Source: Streptomyces sp. HNM0574
GTDB taxonomy: Bacteria; Actinomycetota; Actinomycetes; Streptomycetales; Streptomycetaceae
DNA: 64,000 bases
NCBI RefSeq assembly: GCF_012726235.1
Contig: NZ_JAASAH010000024.1
Location: 1-64,000, forward strand
Direction of reading: 5' to 3'
A model generated the notes under the pieces. The model was not told the DNA's origin, ran no database searches, and was given only the letters and a program-made list of their open reading frames with translations. A program made the position numbers and the translations under genes. This document shows positions 23,923 through 31,266 of the stretch, one piece after another. Numbering within the stretch: the stretch's first letter is position 1; every line of letters starts with the position of its first letter.

Positions 23923-25112
23923 CAGACGAGGTCCAGTCCGAGCATCCGGATGGCGTTGCCCCGCATCAGCTTGTGCACGGTCTCGTCGTCGAGCCCCTGG
24001 ACGTGCTCCAGGGCGACGTCCTTGGTGTGCGGGAAGGTGGAGTCGACGTGCGGGTAGTCGGTCTCGAAGGTGGCGTTGTCGCGTCCCACCGCGTCCAGCG
24101 CGCTGACGCCGTGCTTGTCGCGGAAGAAGCAGCAGAAGATCTGCCGGTAGTAGTAGCTGGAGGGCGGTTCGGGGACGAGGTCGCGGACGCCGCCCCAGGC
24201 GCGGTGCTCCTCCCACACGTCGTCCGCGCGCTCCAGCGCGTACGGGATCCAGCCCATCTGGCCCTCGCTGTAGGCCAGTTTCAGCCGGGGGAACTTGACC
24301 AGGACGCCGCTGAAGAGGAAGTCCATCATGGAGGCCATCGCGTTGTTGAAGGACAGCGACGCCTGGACGGCGGGCGGTGCGTCCGGGGACGCGGCGGGCA
24401 TCTGGGACGAGGACCCGATGTGCATGTTGACGACCGTCCCGGTCTCCTCGCACACGGCGAAGAACGGGTCCCAGTAGCCGGTGTGGATGCTGGGGAGCCC
24501 CAGGTGGGTGGGGATCTCGCTGAACGTCACCGCGCGGACGCCGCGTGCGGCGTTCCGCCGGATCTCGGCGACGGCCAGGTCGATGTCCCACAGCGGGATG
24601 ATGCACAGCGGGATCAGCCGGCCGCCGCTGTCACCGCACCATTCCTCCACCATCCAGTCGTTGTAGGCGCGGACGCAGGCGAGTGCGACCTCCTTGTCGT
24701 GCGCCTCGGCGAAGGTCTGTCCGCAGAAGCGCGGGAAGGTGGGGAAGCACAGGGACGCCTCCACGTGGTTGAGGTCCATGTCCCGCAGGCGCTCCTTGGG
24801 GTCCCAGCACCCGCGCCGCATCTCCTCGCGGGTGATGCCCTCCAGCGTCATGTCGTCGCGGTCGAAGCCGACGGCGGCGATGTTGCGCTTGTACGGGAAC
24901 TTGAGGTCCTCGTAGATCCACCAGTCGGCCAGTGGCCCGTCGGGGTCCATGGAGATGCGGTACTTGCCGCCGACGTACTCGAGCTCGCCGATGCCGGTGG
25001 TGAGCGGCTTCGGGCCGCGGTCGCGGTACTTGTGCGGCAGCCAGGTCTCGAAGAGGTGCGCGGGCTCGATCACATGGTCGTCGACGCTGATGATGCGCGG
25101 CAGTTCCGTCAC
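23922..25112 (-). CDS. Amidohydrolase-2 family protein (metal-dependent hydrolase or decarboxylase)
   Basis: A 396-residue TIM-barrel protein of the ACMSD-like amidohydrolase-2 group. The N-terminal motif SVDDHVIEP resembles the metal-binding start of the family, with His-x-Glu in place of His-x-His. Later motifs are VNMHIGSSSQ (about residues 220-229), LKLAYSEGQMGWIPYALERADDVWEEH, and ETDYPHVDSTFPHT near the C-terminal metal Asp. Such proteins occur in many actinobacterial catabolic clusters with acyl-CoA dehydrogenases, and most have no assigned reaction. GTG start. It leads the operon with two acyl-CoA dehydrogenases and has an operator 23 bp upstream. Confidence 0.85.
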   Translation of the reverse strand: MTELPRIISVDDHVIEPAHLFETWLPHKYRDRGPKPLTTGIGELEYVGGKYRISMDPDGPLADWWIYEDLKFPYKRNIAAVGFDRDDMTLEGITREEMRRGCWDPKERLRDMDLNHVEASLCFPTFPRFCGQTFAEAHDKEVALACVRAYNDWMVEEWCGDSGGRLIPLCIIPLWDIDLAVAEIRRNAARGVRAVTFSEIPTHLGLPSIHTGYWDPFFAVCEETGTVVNMHIGSSSQMPAASPDAPPAVQASLSFNNAMASMMDFLFSGVLVKFPRLKLAYSEGQMGWIPYALERADDVWEEHRAWGGVRDLVPEPPSSYYYRQIFCCFFRDKHGVSALDAVGRDNATFETDYPHVDSTFPHTKDVALEHVQGLDDETVHKLMRGNAIRMLGLDLV

Positions 25113-25135
25113 CGGAGTGTCCCCTCAGCCGTATC

Positions 25136-25148
25136 TGATGCCCCGTCA
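25136..25148. promoter_or_regulatory. Cluster operator site 8, TGATGCCCCGTCA
   Basis: Near-perfect palindrome flanked by ATC and GAA, 23 bp upstream of the amidohydrolase GTG on the minus strand. The distance matches sites 1 and 7. Confidence 0.75.
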
Positions 25149-25213
25149 GAAAAAGGCTAGACCCGGCACCTCTGGACCGACAAGGCGTCGCGCCCTACGC
25201 TTCCCGCTCGAAC

Positions 25214-25226
25214 TGACGCTTCGTCA
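25214..25226. promoter_or_regulatory. Cluster operator site 9, TGACGCTTCGTCA
   Basis: Perfect arms with a 3-bp spacer, 34 bp upstream of the AMP-forming ligase start. The divergent amidohydrolase and ligase genes thus each have their own site, 78 bp apart. Confidence 0.75.
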
Positions 25227-25260
25227 GGGCGAGTCGGACGCGTCCGGGTGCGGAGGCCAC

Positions 25261-26859
25261 ATGAGAGACACCGCGCACAGCGAGCTCCCGCACCACGACG
25301 GCACGCTCTGGGAGCTGCTGTGCCGCAGGGTGCGCCGCACCCCCGGGGCGACCGCGCTCGTCCAGGCGGGCGGCACCCCGGCCGCCGACCGGCGCACCGG
25401 CTTCGCCGCGCTCCACGACCTGGCGCTGCGCATCGCCGCCGGACTGCACGAGCGCGGAGTGCGCCCCGGCGACACCGTCGTGTGGCAACTGCCCACGCGC
25501 ACCGGCACGGTCGCCCTCTCGCTCGCGCTCGCGCGCCTCGGCGCCGTGCAGTCGCCGCTCATCCCCACCTGCCGCGACCGGGACGTCGGCCTCGCGCTGC
25601 GGCGGACGGACGCCGCGTGCTTCGTCCACCCCGGCGTGTGGCGGGGGTTCGACCACGCGGAGATGGCCCGGCGGCTGCTGCCCGGCCTCCGCCGCACCCC
25701 GCTGCTGCTGGACGACGCCTCCCTGCCGGACGGCGACCCGGCCCGGCTGCCCCCGCCGCCCACCGACCCGGACGCCGTGCGCTGGATCTACTGGACCTCG
25801 GGCACCACCGCCGAACCGCGCGGGGTGCTCCACACCGACCGCAGCCTCCTCGCGGGCGGCGGCGCGCTGCTGCGCGCGCTGCGGCTCACCGCGGACGACG
25901 TGGGCTCGATCGCCTTCCCGTACGCGCACATCGGCGGCGCCGACTATCTCGTGATGCTGCTGCTCCGCGGCTTCCCCGCCGTCCTCTTCGAGAAGTTCGC
26001 GCTCCCCGGCGACCTGGCGGCGCTGCGGCGGCTCGGGGTGACCACGGCCGGCGGCTCGACCGCGTTCTACCGGATGTTCCTCGCCGAGCAGCGCAAACGG
26101 CCCGGCGGCAGGCTCCTGCCGTCACTGCGGCTGCTGGCCGGCGGCGGGGCACCGCTCCCCGACGAGCTGCACGAGGCCGTCGTCGGCGAACTGGGCTGCG
26201 CCCTCGCGCACGGCTACGCGATGACCGAGGCACCGATGGTCACCATGAGCGACCCGCGGGGGCCGGGCCCCGGCACGCCCCGGACGGAGGGCCGCCCGCC
26301 GCCCGGGATGGAGATCCGGGTCACCGACGGACGCGGCGTCCGCCTGCCGCCGGGCGCGGACGGCGAGGTGCGGCTGCGGGGCGCGGCGGTGTGCCGCGGC
26401 TACCTGCGGGCCGAGGACGACGCGGAGGCGTTCGACGCCGAGGGGTGGCTGCGCACCGGGGACCGCGGGCGGCTGACCACGGACGGGGAGCTCGTCCTCA
26501 CCGGCCGTATCAAGGACGTGATCATCCGCAAGGGGGAGAACATCTCGGCGCAGGAGATCGAGCTGCTGCTGCACACCCACCCGGCCGTCGGCGACGTGGC
26601 GGTGATCGGGCTGCCGGACGGGGAGCGGGGCGAGCGGGTGTGCGCGGTGGTGGAACCGCCGCACACCGCGCGGGGCACGGAGCGCGCGACGGGGGCGCTC
26701 ACGCTGACGGGCGCCGTCGCGTACCTGCGGGAGCGGGGAGTGGCAGCGCACAAGCTGCCCGAACAGCTGGAGATCGTCGCGGAGCTGCCGCGCAACGACA
26801 CGCTGCGGAAAGTGCTCAAGCACGAACTGCGGGAGCGTTTCTCACCACGGTCCCCATGA
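25261..26859 (+). CDS. AMP-forming acyl-CoA synthetase
   Basis: A 532-residue ANL-superfamily ligase. The phosphate loop is IYWTSGTTAEPRGV (about residues 178-191; the usual Lys of this motif is Arg). The adenine-binding segment is HGYAMTEAP, the hinge and core TGD motif EGWLRTGDRGRL, and the catalytic Lys region LPRNDTLRKVLK near the C-terminus. It activates a carboxylic acid with ATP and CoA. It is divergent from the amidohydrolase operon and is the rightmost gene with a cluster operator. GGAGG lies just before the ATG. The regulon therefore contains two unrelated CoA-ligase types, perhaps for the starting acid and for an acid released later. Confidence 0.88.
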   Translation: MRDTAHSELPHHDGTLWELLCRRVRRTPGATALVQAGGTPAADRRTGFAALHDLALRIAAGLHERGVRPGDTVVWQLPTRTGTVALSLALARLGAVQSPLIPTCRDRDVGLALRRTDAACFVHPGVWRGFDHAEMARRLLPGLRRTPLLLDDASLPDGDPARLPPPPTDPDAVRWIYWTSGTTAEPRGVLHTDRSLLAGGGALLRALRLTADDVGSIAFPYAHIGGADYLVMLLLRGFPAVLFEKFALPGDLAALRRLGVTTAGGSTAFYRMFLAEQRKRPGGRLLPSLRLLAGGGAPLPDELHEAVVGELGCALAHGYAMTEAPMVTMSDPRGPGPGTPRTEGRPPPGMEIRVTDGRGVRLPPGADGEVRLRGAAVCRGYLRAEDDAEAFDAEGWLRTGDRGRLTTDGELVLTGRIKDVIIRKGENISAQEIELLLHTHPAVGDVAVIGLPDGERGERVCAVVEPPHTARGTERATGALTLTGAVAYLRERGVAAHKLPEQLEIVAELPRNDTLRKVLKHELRERFSPRSP

Positions 26860-26885
26860 CCGGAACGCTCGGCGGCCGCGGAGGC

Positions 26886-27269
26886 TCAGGCGGAGAGCGG
26901 GCCCGCCGCGGGGGCGGCCTGCTGGGTGGCCGCGTCGAGATCGGGATAGCAGTCGAAGAGGCGGCGGACGCCCAGCGCGGCGAGCACGCGGTTGACGTGC
27001 GAGCCGTCCTCGGCGCCGCGTGCGGGCAGGATGAGGCGCAGCTCGCCCGCGCAGGAGCGCATCAGGCGGCGCGAGGCGATCAGCACGCCGACGCCGCTGG
27101 AATCGCAGAACAACACCTCCGAGAGGTCCAGGACCAGACTGCGGCGCCCCTCGGCGACCGCGTCGTGGACGTGCTGGCGTACCGCGGGAGAGGTGACCAG
27201 GTCCATCTCACCGGAGACCCGGAGGACGGCCCACTCCCCCCGCACTTCATCCCACACCTTCAACGACAC
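26886..27269 (-). CDS. STAS-domain anti-sigma-factor antagonist
   Basis: A 127-residue STAS protein of the SpoIIAA/RsbV type. The conserved phosphorylation loop is LFCDSSGVGVL, with Ser57 and Ser58 as candidate phospho-acceptors, and the opening strand pair is RVSGEMDLVTSPAV. It would bind an RsbW-like kinase and release a sigma factor. It resembles the S. coelicolor gene next to SCO4409 (recalled). It is divergent from the sigma factor gene, with 430 bp between the starts. GTG start preceded by GAGGA. Confidence 0.88.
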   Translation of the reverse strand: MSLKVWDEVRGEWAVLRVSGEMDLVTSPAVRQHVHDAVAEGRRSLVLDLSEVLFCDSSGVGVLIASRRLMRSCAGELRLILPARGAEDGSHVNRVLAALGVRRLFDCYPDLDAATQQAAPAAGPLSA

Positions 27270-27701
27270 GTCCTCGCATCCCCTTCCCTCACTTCGGTGC
27301 GCATGGCGACCCTTCCGGCGGAAGAGATCCTTCCTGCCTCGGCTGCCCTGCCACTCACGGTCAAAACTGACCCGGGGCGAACCCGGAGCGAACCGGCTCC
27401 GCCGACGAGCCTATGTGGTAGCCGGTCGGATTTCCCCCATAGTGCCGGTCACGCCCCCATAACTCCTGCGCATTCTGCCCCTCGGGACAGGTGCACGCAC
27501 GGCGACCGTGCGCGGCACCACTCCGCGATGACCCGTGTGTGACCAACTGACCACCCTGCGCGACCGATTCGGCTTTCCGCCCTGCGCTACCGAAGGGGCG
27601 CACTTCGCGGTAAAGGGGCGTGCGCCACCCCTCCTTCGCACTACATTCGACGGACGACGCGTGTGACGGTGCGGGACGTATGTGCAGGGACTGGGAGCCA
27701 G
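27270..27701. other. 432-bp divergent promoter region
   Basis: No gene seen. The region lies between the STAS gene and the sigma factor gene, and is poorer in G+C near 27360-27560. A TANNNT box (TACATT, 27642-27647) sits 55 bp before the sigma factor start, but no matching -35 is clear, so recognition by an alternative sigma factor is possible. Confidence 0.35.
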
Positions 27702-28277
27702 ATGGCGAATGACACACCACCTCGCTGGGACCGGAAGATGCAGCAGCGCCTGGCCCGTGGCGAGGCCGCGGCCCTCGGCGAGCTGTACGACAGGTTCGCC
27801 TCCCTCGTGCACAGCCTCGCGAACCGGGTCCTCGGGGACGAGGACGCCGCCGACGTCATCACGCGTGAAGTCTTCACCCACGTATGGGAGAACCCGGAGG
27901 CGTACGACCCCAAGGAGGGCTCGATGCGCTCCTGGATCGCCGGCATCACCCAGCGGCGGGCGACCGCACGGCTGCGCAGGGAACACCGGGAGGACGGTTC
28001 GCAGTCAGCGGAAGCGCTCGAACAGATCGAGGAAAAGGTCCGGGCGGCATCGACAGCGGCCCGCGCGGACTACATCGTGACCTCCATGCCCGCATCGCTC
28101 CGCGCCGCCCTCGAACTCGCGTACTTCCAGCGCCACGACTACCGCCAGACCGCCACCAAACTCGGCGTGACGGAGGACGAGGCGCGCCGACGCCTGCGTC
28201 TCGGGCTGCAGTTGCTCTCCTCCGCCATGACGCGCCCCGCGCCGCACCGGCCGCGCGGACTCGGACCCGTGCGATGA
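27702..28277 (+). CDS. ECF-like RNA polymerase sigma factor
   Basis: A 191-residue sigma-70 family protein with regions 2 and 4 only. Region 2 spans about residues 20-88 (LGELYDRFASLVHSLANRVLG, DAADVITREVFTHVWENPEAYD, SMRSWIAGI). Region 4 spans about 125-175 (MPASLRAALELAYFQRHDYR, then a helix-turn-helix TEDEARRRLRLGL). The ATG at 27702 follows GGGAG; an upstream in-frame GTG reading is less likely. The next gene overlaps by ATGA and encodes a zinc anti-sigma factor, so the pair forms a regulator/antiregulator module. Resembles SCO4409 (recalled). Confidence 0.9.
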   Translation: MANDTPPRWDRKMQQRLARGEAAALGELYDRFASLVHSLANRVLGDEDAADVITREVFTHVWENPEAYDPKEGSMRSWIAGITQRRATARLRREHREDGSQSAEALEQIEEKVRAASTAARADYIVTSMPASLRAALELAYFQRHDYRQTATKLGVTEDEARRRLRLGLQLLSSAMTRPAPHRPRGLGPVR

Positions 28278-29653
28278 CCGGCGATCGGGGGAAGGGACCG
28301 GAGGGGCAGGGCCCCGGCGGCGCGAACGGCGTCCCCGGCGACGGCGCTCCCGGCCGGAGCGAGGCGCAGCCGCCGCGTATACCGCCGCCACGGTCCGCCG
28401 CGGACGACGCGGTGGCACCGCCCGCCGTACCGCCGCAGCGCGAGCCGGTGCAGCGTGAACCGGCACCGGAGCAGCCGGTGCGGAGCGAGCCCGTGAGCGG
28501 GGCGCGGGAGGAGCGGCCCGGGTACGAGCACCGGGTGCTCAAGTCCCTGCTGGGCGCCTGGGCGTTGGCCGCCTGCTCGCCCGAGGAGGAGCGGGCCGTC
28601 CAGGACCACATCACCGGGTGCCCCGGCTGCGCCGAGGAGGCGTCGCGGCTCCGTGCCGCCGTCGGACTGCTGCACCCCGAGGACAGCCTGGACCTCGACC
28701 CCGGGCTCCGCTCCCACGTGCTGGAGGGCTGCCTCGGCCGCCGCCCGGCACGCGTCCCGGTGCCGCCGTGGGCCGCGCCGTACGAGGCGGAGACGGCGCG
28801 ACTGGACGCGCTGCTGCGGGACATGGCGGCCGACGAGTGGACGGCGCCGGTGCGGCTGCGCTGGTTCGACGGCACCGCGCACACCGCGCGGGACACCACC
28901 GTCGCCGGCGTGATCGCCCATCTGCTCGCCGTGGACGGCCTGGTGGCCAGGGCGCTGGGGCTCTCCGACCCGCTGGTGTCCGCCTCCTCCACCGGACTGC
29001 CCGCGCCTCCGGGCGGCGGCCCGTCCGGTCCGGTGGAGCGGACGGAGGTGCTGTGGAAGCCGGAGAACCCGCTGCTGCGGCCGCTGCGCGCCCGCAACCC
29101 GTGGCGCGAGCAGAGCCGCACCATGGTGCGCTCCGCCTCCTTCACGGCGGAGGACGTGCACGAACGGGACGTCGACTACGGCGCGTTCACGCTGCCGGTC
29201 GCCGACGCCCTGGTGGAGCGCGCCTTCGAGACCTGGGTGCACGCGGGCGACATCGCCGAGGCCGTCGACTATCCGTACGGCCCGCCGGCCGGTGAGCATC
29301 TGCACCGCATGCTCGACTACGCGGCGCGGATGCTGCCCGACGCCCTCGCCGGGCGGCAACGGGCCGGACTGGCCACCTCCGCGCCGCGGCTCACCACGGC
29401 GGGCGCCCCGGGACGCACGCTCCACCTGGAGATCGAGGGCACGGGCGGCGGCGACTGGTACATCCCGCTGGACTCGCCCGGCGCCGAGCCGTCACGCGAG
29501 AACGAGGTCGCGCACGTGGCCCTGGACGGCGTGGAGTTCTGCCAGCTCGCCGCGGGCCACATCCCGCCCGCCGAGGCGGCCGCCGGACTGGACGGCGACC
29601 GGGACGCCGTCCACGACGTGCTGTTCGCGGCCGCTTCCCTGTCCCGGCTCTGA
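28274..29653 (+). CDS. Zinc-binding anti-sigma factor fused to a maleylpyruvate-isomerase-like (DinB-fold) domain
   Basis: A 459-residue protein in three parts. Residues 1-80 are Pro/Gln/Arg-rich and probably disordered. Residues 85-140 form a zf-HC2/ZAS anti-sigma domain with His112, Cys116 and Cys119 (HITGCPGC) and an upstream Cys101. The remainder is a mycothiol-dependent maleylpyruvate isomerase-like domain (start near residue 168, with TVAGVIAHLLAVDGLV, then FETWVHAGDIAEAV). The ATGA overlap with the sigma factor gene supports a cognate pair. No membrane segment is visible, so this is a cytosolic, probably redox- or ligand-sensing anti-sigma factor. Its stop codon lies in the loop of a terminator hairpin. 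Confidence 0.85.
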   Translation: MTGDRGKGPEGQGPGGANGVPGDGAPGRSEAQPPRIPPPRSAADDAVAPPAVPPQREPVQREPAPEQPVRSEPVSGAREERPGYEHRVLKSLLGAWALAACSPEEERAVQDHITGCPGCAEEASRLRAAVGLLHPEDSLDLDPGLRSHVLEGCLGRRPARVPVPPWAAPYEAETARLDALLRDMAADEWTAPVRLRWFDGTAHTARDTTVAGVIAHLLAVDGLVARALGLSDPLVSASSTGLPAPPGGGPSGPVERTEVLWKPENPLLRPLRARNPWREQSRTMVRSASFTAEDVHERDVDYGAFTLPVADALVERAFETWVHAGDIAEAVDYPYGPPAGEHLHRMLDYAARMLPDALAGRQRAGLATSAPRLTTAGAPGRTLHLEIEGTGGGDWYIPLDSPGAEPSRENEVAHVALDGVEFCQLAAGHIPPAEAAAGLDGDRDAVHDVLFAAASLSRL

Positions 29654-29665
29654 GGCCGGGACAGG
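29638..29665. terminator. Terminator hairpin overlapping the anti-sigma stop codon
   Basis: An 11-bp perfect stem (CCTGTCCCGGC with GCCGGGACAGG) whose 6-nt loop contains the TGA stop. It separates the anti-sigma gene from the convergent purU gene, which ends 11 nt further on. Confidence 0.75.
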
Positions 29666-29676
29666 CGCCGGGCCGC

Positions 29677-30558
29677 TCAGGTGAAGACGACGGTGCGGGT
29701 GCCGTTCAGCAGGACGCGGCGCTCGCTGTGCCACTTCACGGCGCGGGCGAGGGCCTGGCACTCGACGTCCCGGCCGATGGCGACCAGCTGGTCCGGGGAG
29801 ACCCGGTGGCCGACGCGCTCGACCTCCTGCTCGATGATCGGGCCCTCGTCGAGGTCGGCCGTCACGTAGTGCGCCGTCGCGCCGATGAGCTTCACACCGC
29901 GGGCGTGCGCCTGGTGGTAGGGCTTGGCGCCCTTGAAGCTCGGCAGGAAGGAGTGGTGGATGTTGATGATCCGGCCGGAGAGCTGCTTGCAAAGGTTGTC
30001 GGAGAGCACCTGCATGTAGCGGGCGAGGACGACGAGTTCGACCTCTTCCTCCTCGACGAGGCGCAGCAGCCGCGCCTCCGCCTCCTCCTTGGTGTCCTTC
30101 GTCACAGGGATGTGGTGGAAGGGGACGCCGTAGGACTCGGCCAGCTCGGAGAAGTCCGGGTGGTTGGAGACGACGGCGGCGATCTCCACCGGCAGGGCAC
30201 CGATCCGGGCGCGGAACAGCAGGTCGTTGAGGCAGTGCCCGAACTTGCTGACCATCAGCACCACGCGCATCTTCTCGTCCGCGCGGTGGATCGCCCAGTC
30301 CATCTGGAAGGAGGTGCCGACGGCGGAGAAGCTGGCCCGCAGCTTCTCGACGGTGACCGACTCCTCGGCGGAGAAGTGGACCCGCAGGAAGAACAGTCCC
30401 GTGTCGCGGTCCCCGAACTGCTGGCTGTCCTCGATGTTGCAGCCGGTCATGAAGAGATAACTCGACACGGCGTGCACGATGCCCTTCTGATCCGGGCACG
30501 AGAGCGTGAGGACGTACTGTTCCGGGCTGGCCGGCTGATCGGGGTGCGACTGGCTCAT
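29677..30558 (-). CDS. purU: Formyltetrahydrofolate deformylase
   Basis: A 293-residue PurU, which hydrolyses 10-formyltetrahydrofolate to formate and tetrahydrofolate and supplies formate for purine synthesis. The N-terminal ACT regulatory domain (about residues 15-90) opens with YVLTLSCPDQKGIVHAVSSYL. The C-terminal formyltransferase-type hydrolase domain has MVSKFGHCLNDLLFR, the catalytic NIHHSFLPSFKGAKPYHQA (about 199-217) and the Asp-containing TADLDEGPIIEQ. Length and motifs are normal for the family. ATG start without a strong Shine-Dalgarno sequence. Resembles SCO4403 (recalled). Confidence 0.95.
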   Translation of the reverse strand: MSQSHPDQPASPEQYVLTLSCPDQKGIVHAVSSYLFMTGCNIEDSQQFGDRDTGLFFLRVHFSAEESVTVEKLRASFSAVGTSFQMDWAIHRADEKMRVVLMVSKFGHCLNDLLFRARIGALPVEIAAVVSNHPDFSELAESYGVPFHHIPVTKDTKEEAEARLLRLVEEEEVELVVLARYMQVLSDNLCKQLSGRIINIHHSFLPSFKGAKPYHQAHARGVKLIGATAHYVTADLDEGPIIEQEVERVGHRVSPDQLVAIGRDVECQALARAVKWHSERRVLLNGTRTVVFT

Positions 30559-30645
30559 GACGTCAAGGTTGGCACATCCGCGCCGGTGCTCCGCGCACAG
30601 CTCTCACCAGCGGCTGCGCGCGGAGCGGAGCCGGGGTTGCGCGCG

Positions 30646-31143
30646 TCACACGGCGCGCAGCGCGAGCTCCAGGGCGTCGAGGGACCGGGGGCGTTCGTCC
30701 GGGTCGTCCCCGTCGTTCGCGGCCATCAGGACGTGCGCCTCGCGCGCCGCGTGCACGGCGTCCGGCCAGCCCGCGTTCTCCATGTAGGAGGCGACCGGGG
30801 CGTCGGCGCCGACCTGGTGCATGATCCGCAGGGTGCGGAGCACGGCGGCGTCGACGAGGGACGCCTCCTGCGCGTCGCGGAAGATCGTGCCGACGTACCG
30901 GTCCGCCGACCAGTTGTCGAGCCAGGTGTCCTCGACCAGGCGGTAGACGGCGTCGGTGACGTCTCCATAACCTTGCGCGCCGGCCGCCCAGCAGTCCTGA
31001 TGGAACACCGGGTCGGAGAGCATGTGCAGCGCCGAGCGCACGTTGGCGCGCCAGCGCCACCAGGGCATGTCAGTGACGGGCATGCCGTCCATGGTGGTGG
31101 ACCGACGGCCGCGACGGGAAGACTTCACGGAACCTTGCTGCAT
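30646..31143 (-). CDS. SCO4402-family protein of unknown function
   Basis: A 165-residue soluble protein that I recognise as the conserved actinobacterial family named after SCO4402. It starts with a basic segment (VKSSRRGRRSTT), followed by the family core MPWWRWRANVRSALHMLSDP and a helical region rich in Asp and Trp (YRLVEDTWLDNWSADRYVG). No catalytic motif is evident. I used the ATG at 31143 (MQQGSVKSS), the conserved start as I recall it. It is divergent from the solute-binding lipoprotein gene. Its position next to purU matches S. coelicolor. Confidence 0.8.
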   Translation of the reverse strand: MQQGSVKSSRRGRRSTTMDGMPVTDMPWWRWRANVRSALHMLSDPVFHQDCWAAGAQGYGDVTDAVYRLVEDTWLDNWSADRYVGTIFRDAQEASLVDAAVLRTLRIMHQVGADAPVASYMENAGWPDAVHAAREAHVLMAANDGDDPDERPRSLDALELALRAV

Positions 31144-31266
31144 AGGCACCGACCCTACGTTCCCCTCGGGCACGCGGGGCCGGACCCCCGGTGTTCACGC
31201 TGACGTCACCTCCCGTTGACCGGGTATCACTGACGAGTTACGGGTCACGCGGCATCGTCCGGGCAC

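Noticed and set aside
4872..25226. Interpreting the cluster sites as KstR or KstR2 operators of cholesterol catabolism
   Set aside because: Those operators have CAAG/CTTG- or AAC/GTT-type arms. These sites are TGACG/CGTCA, and ring-degradation genes are missing.
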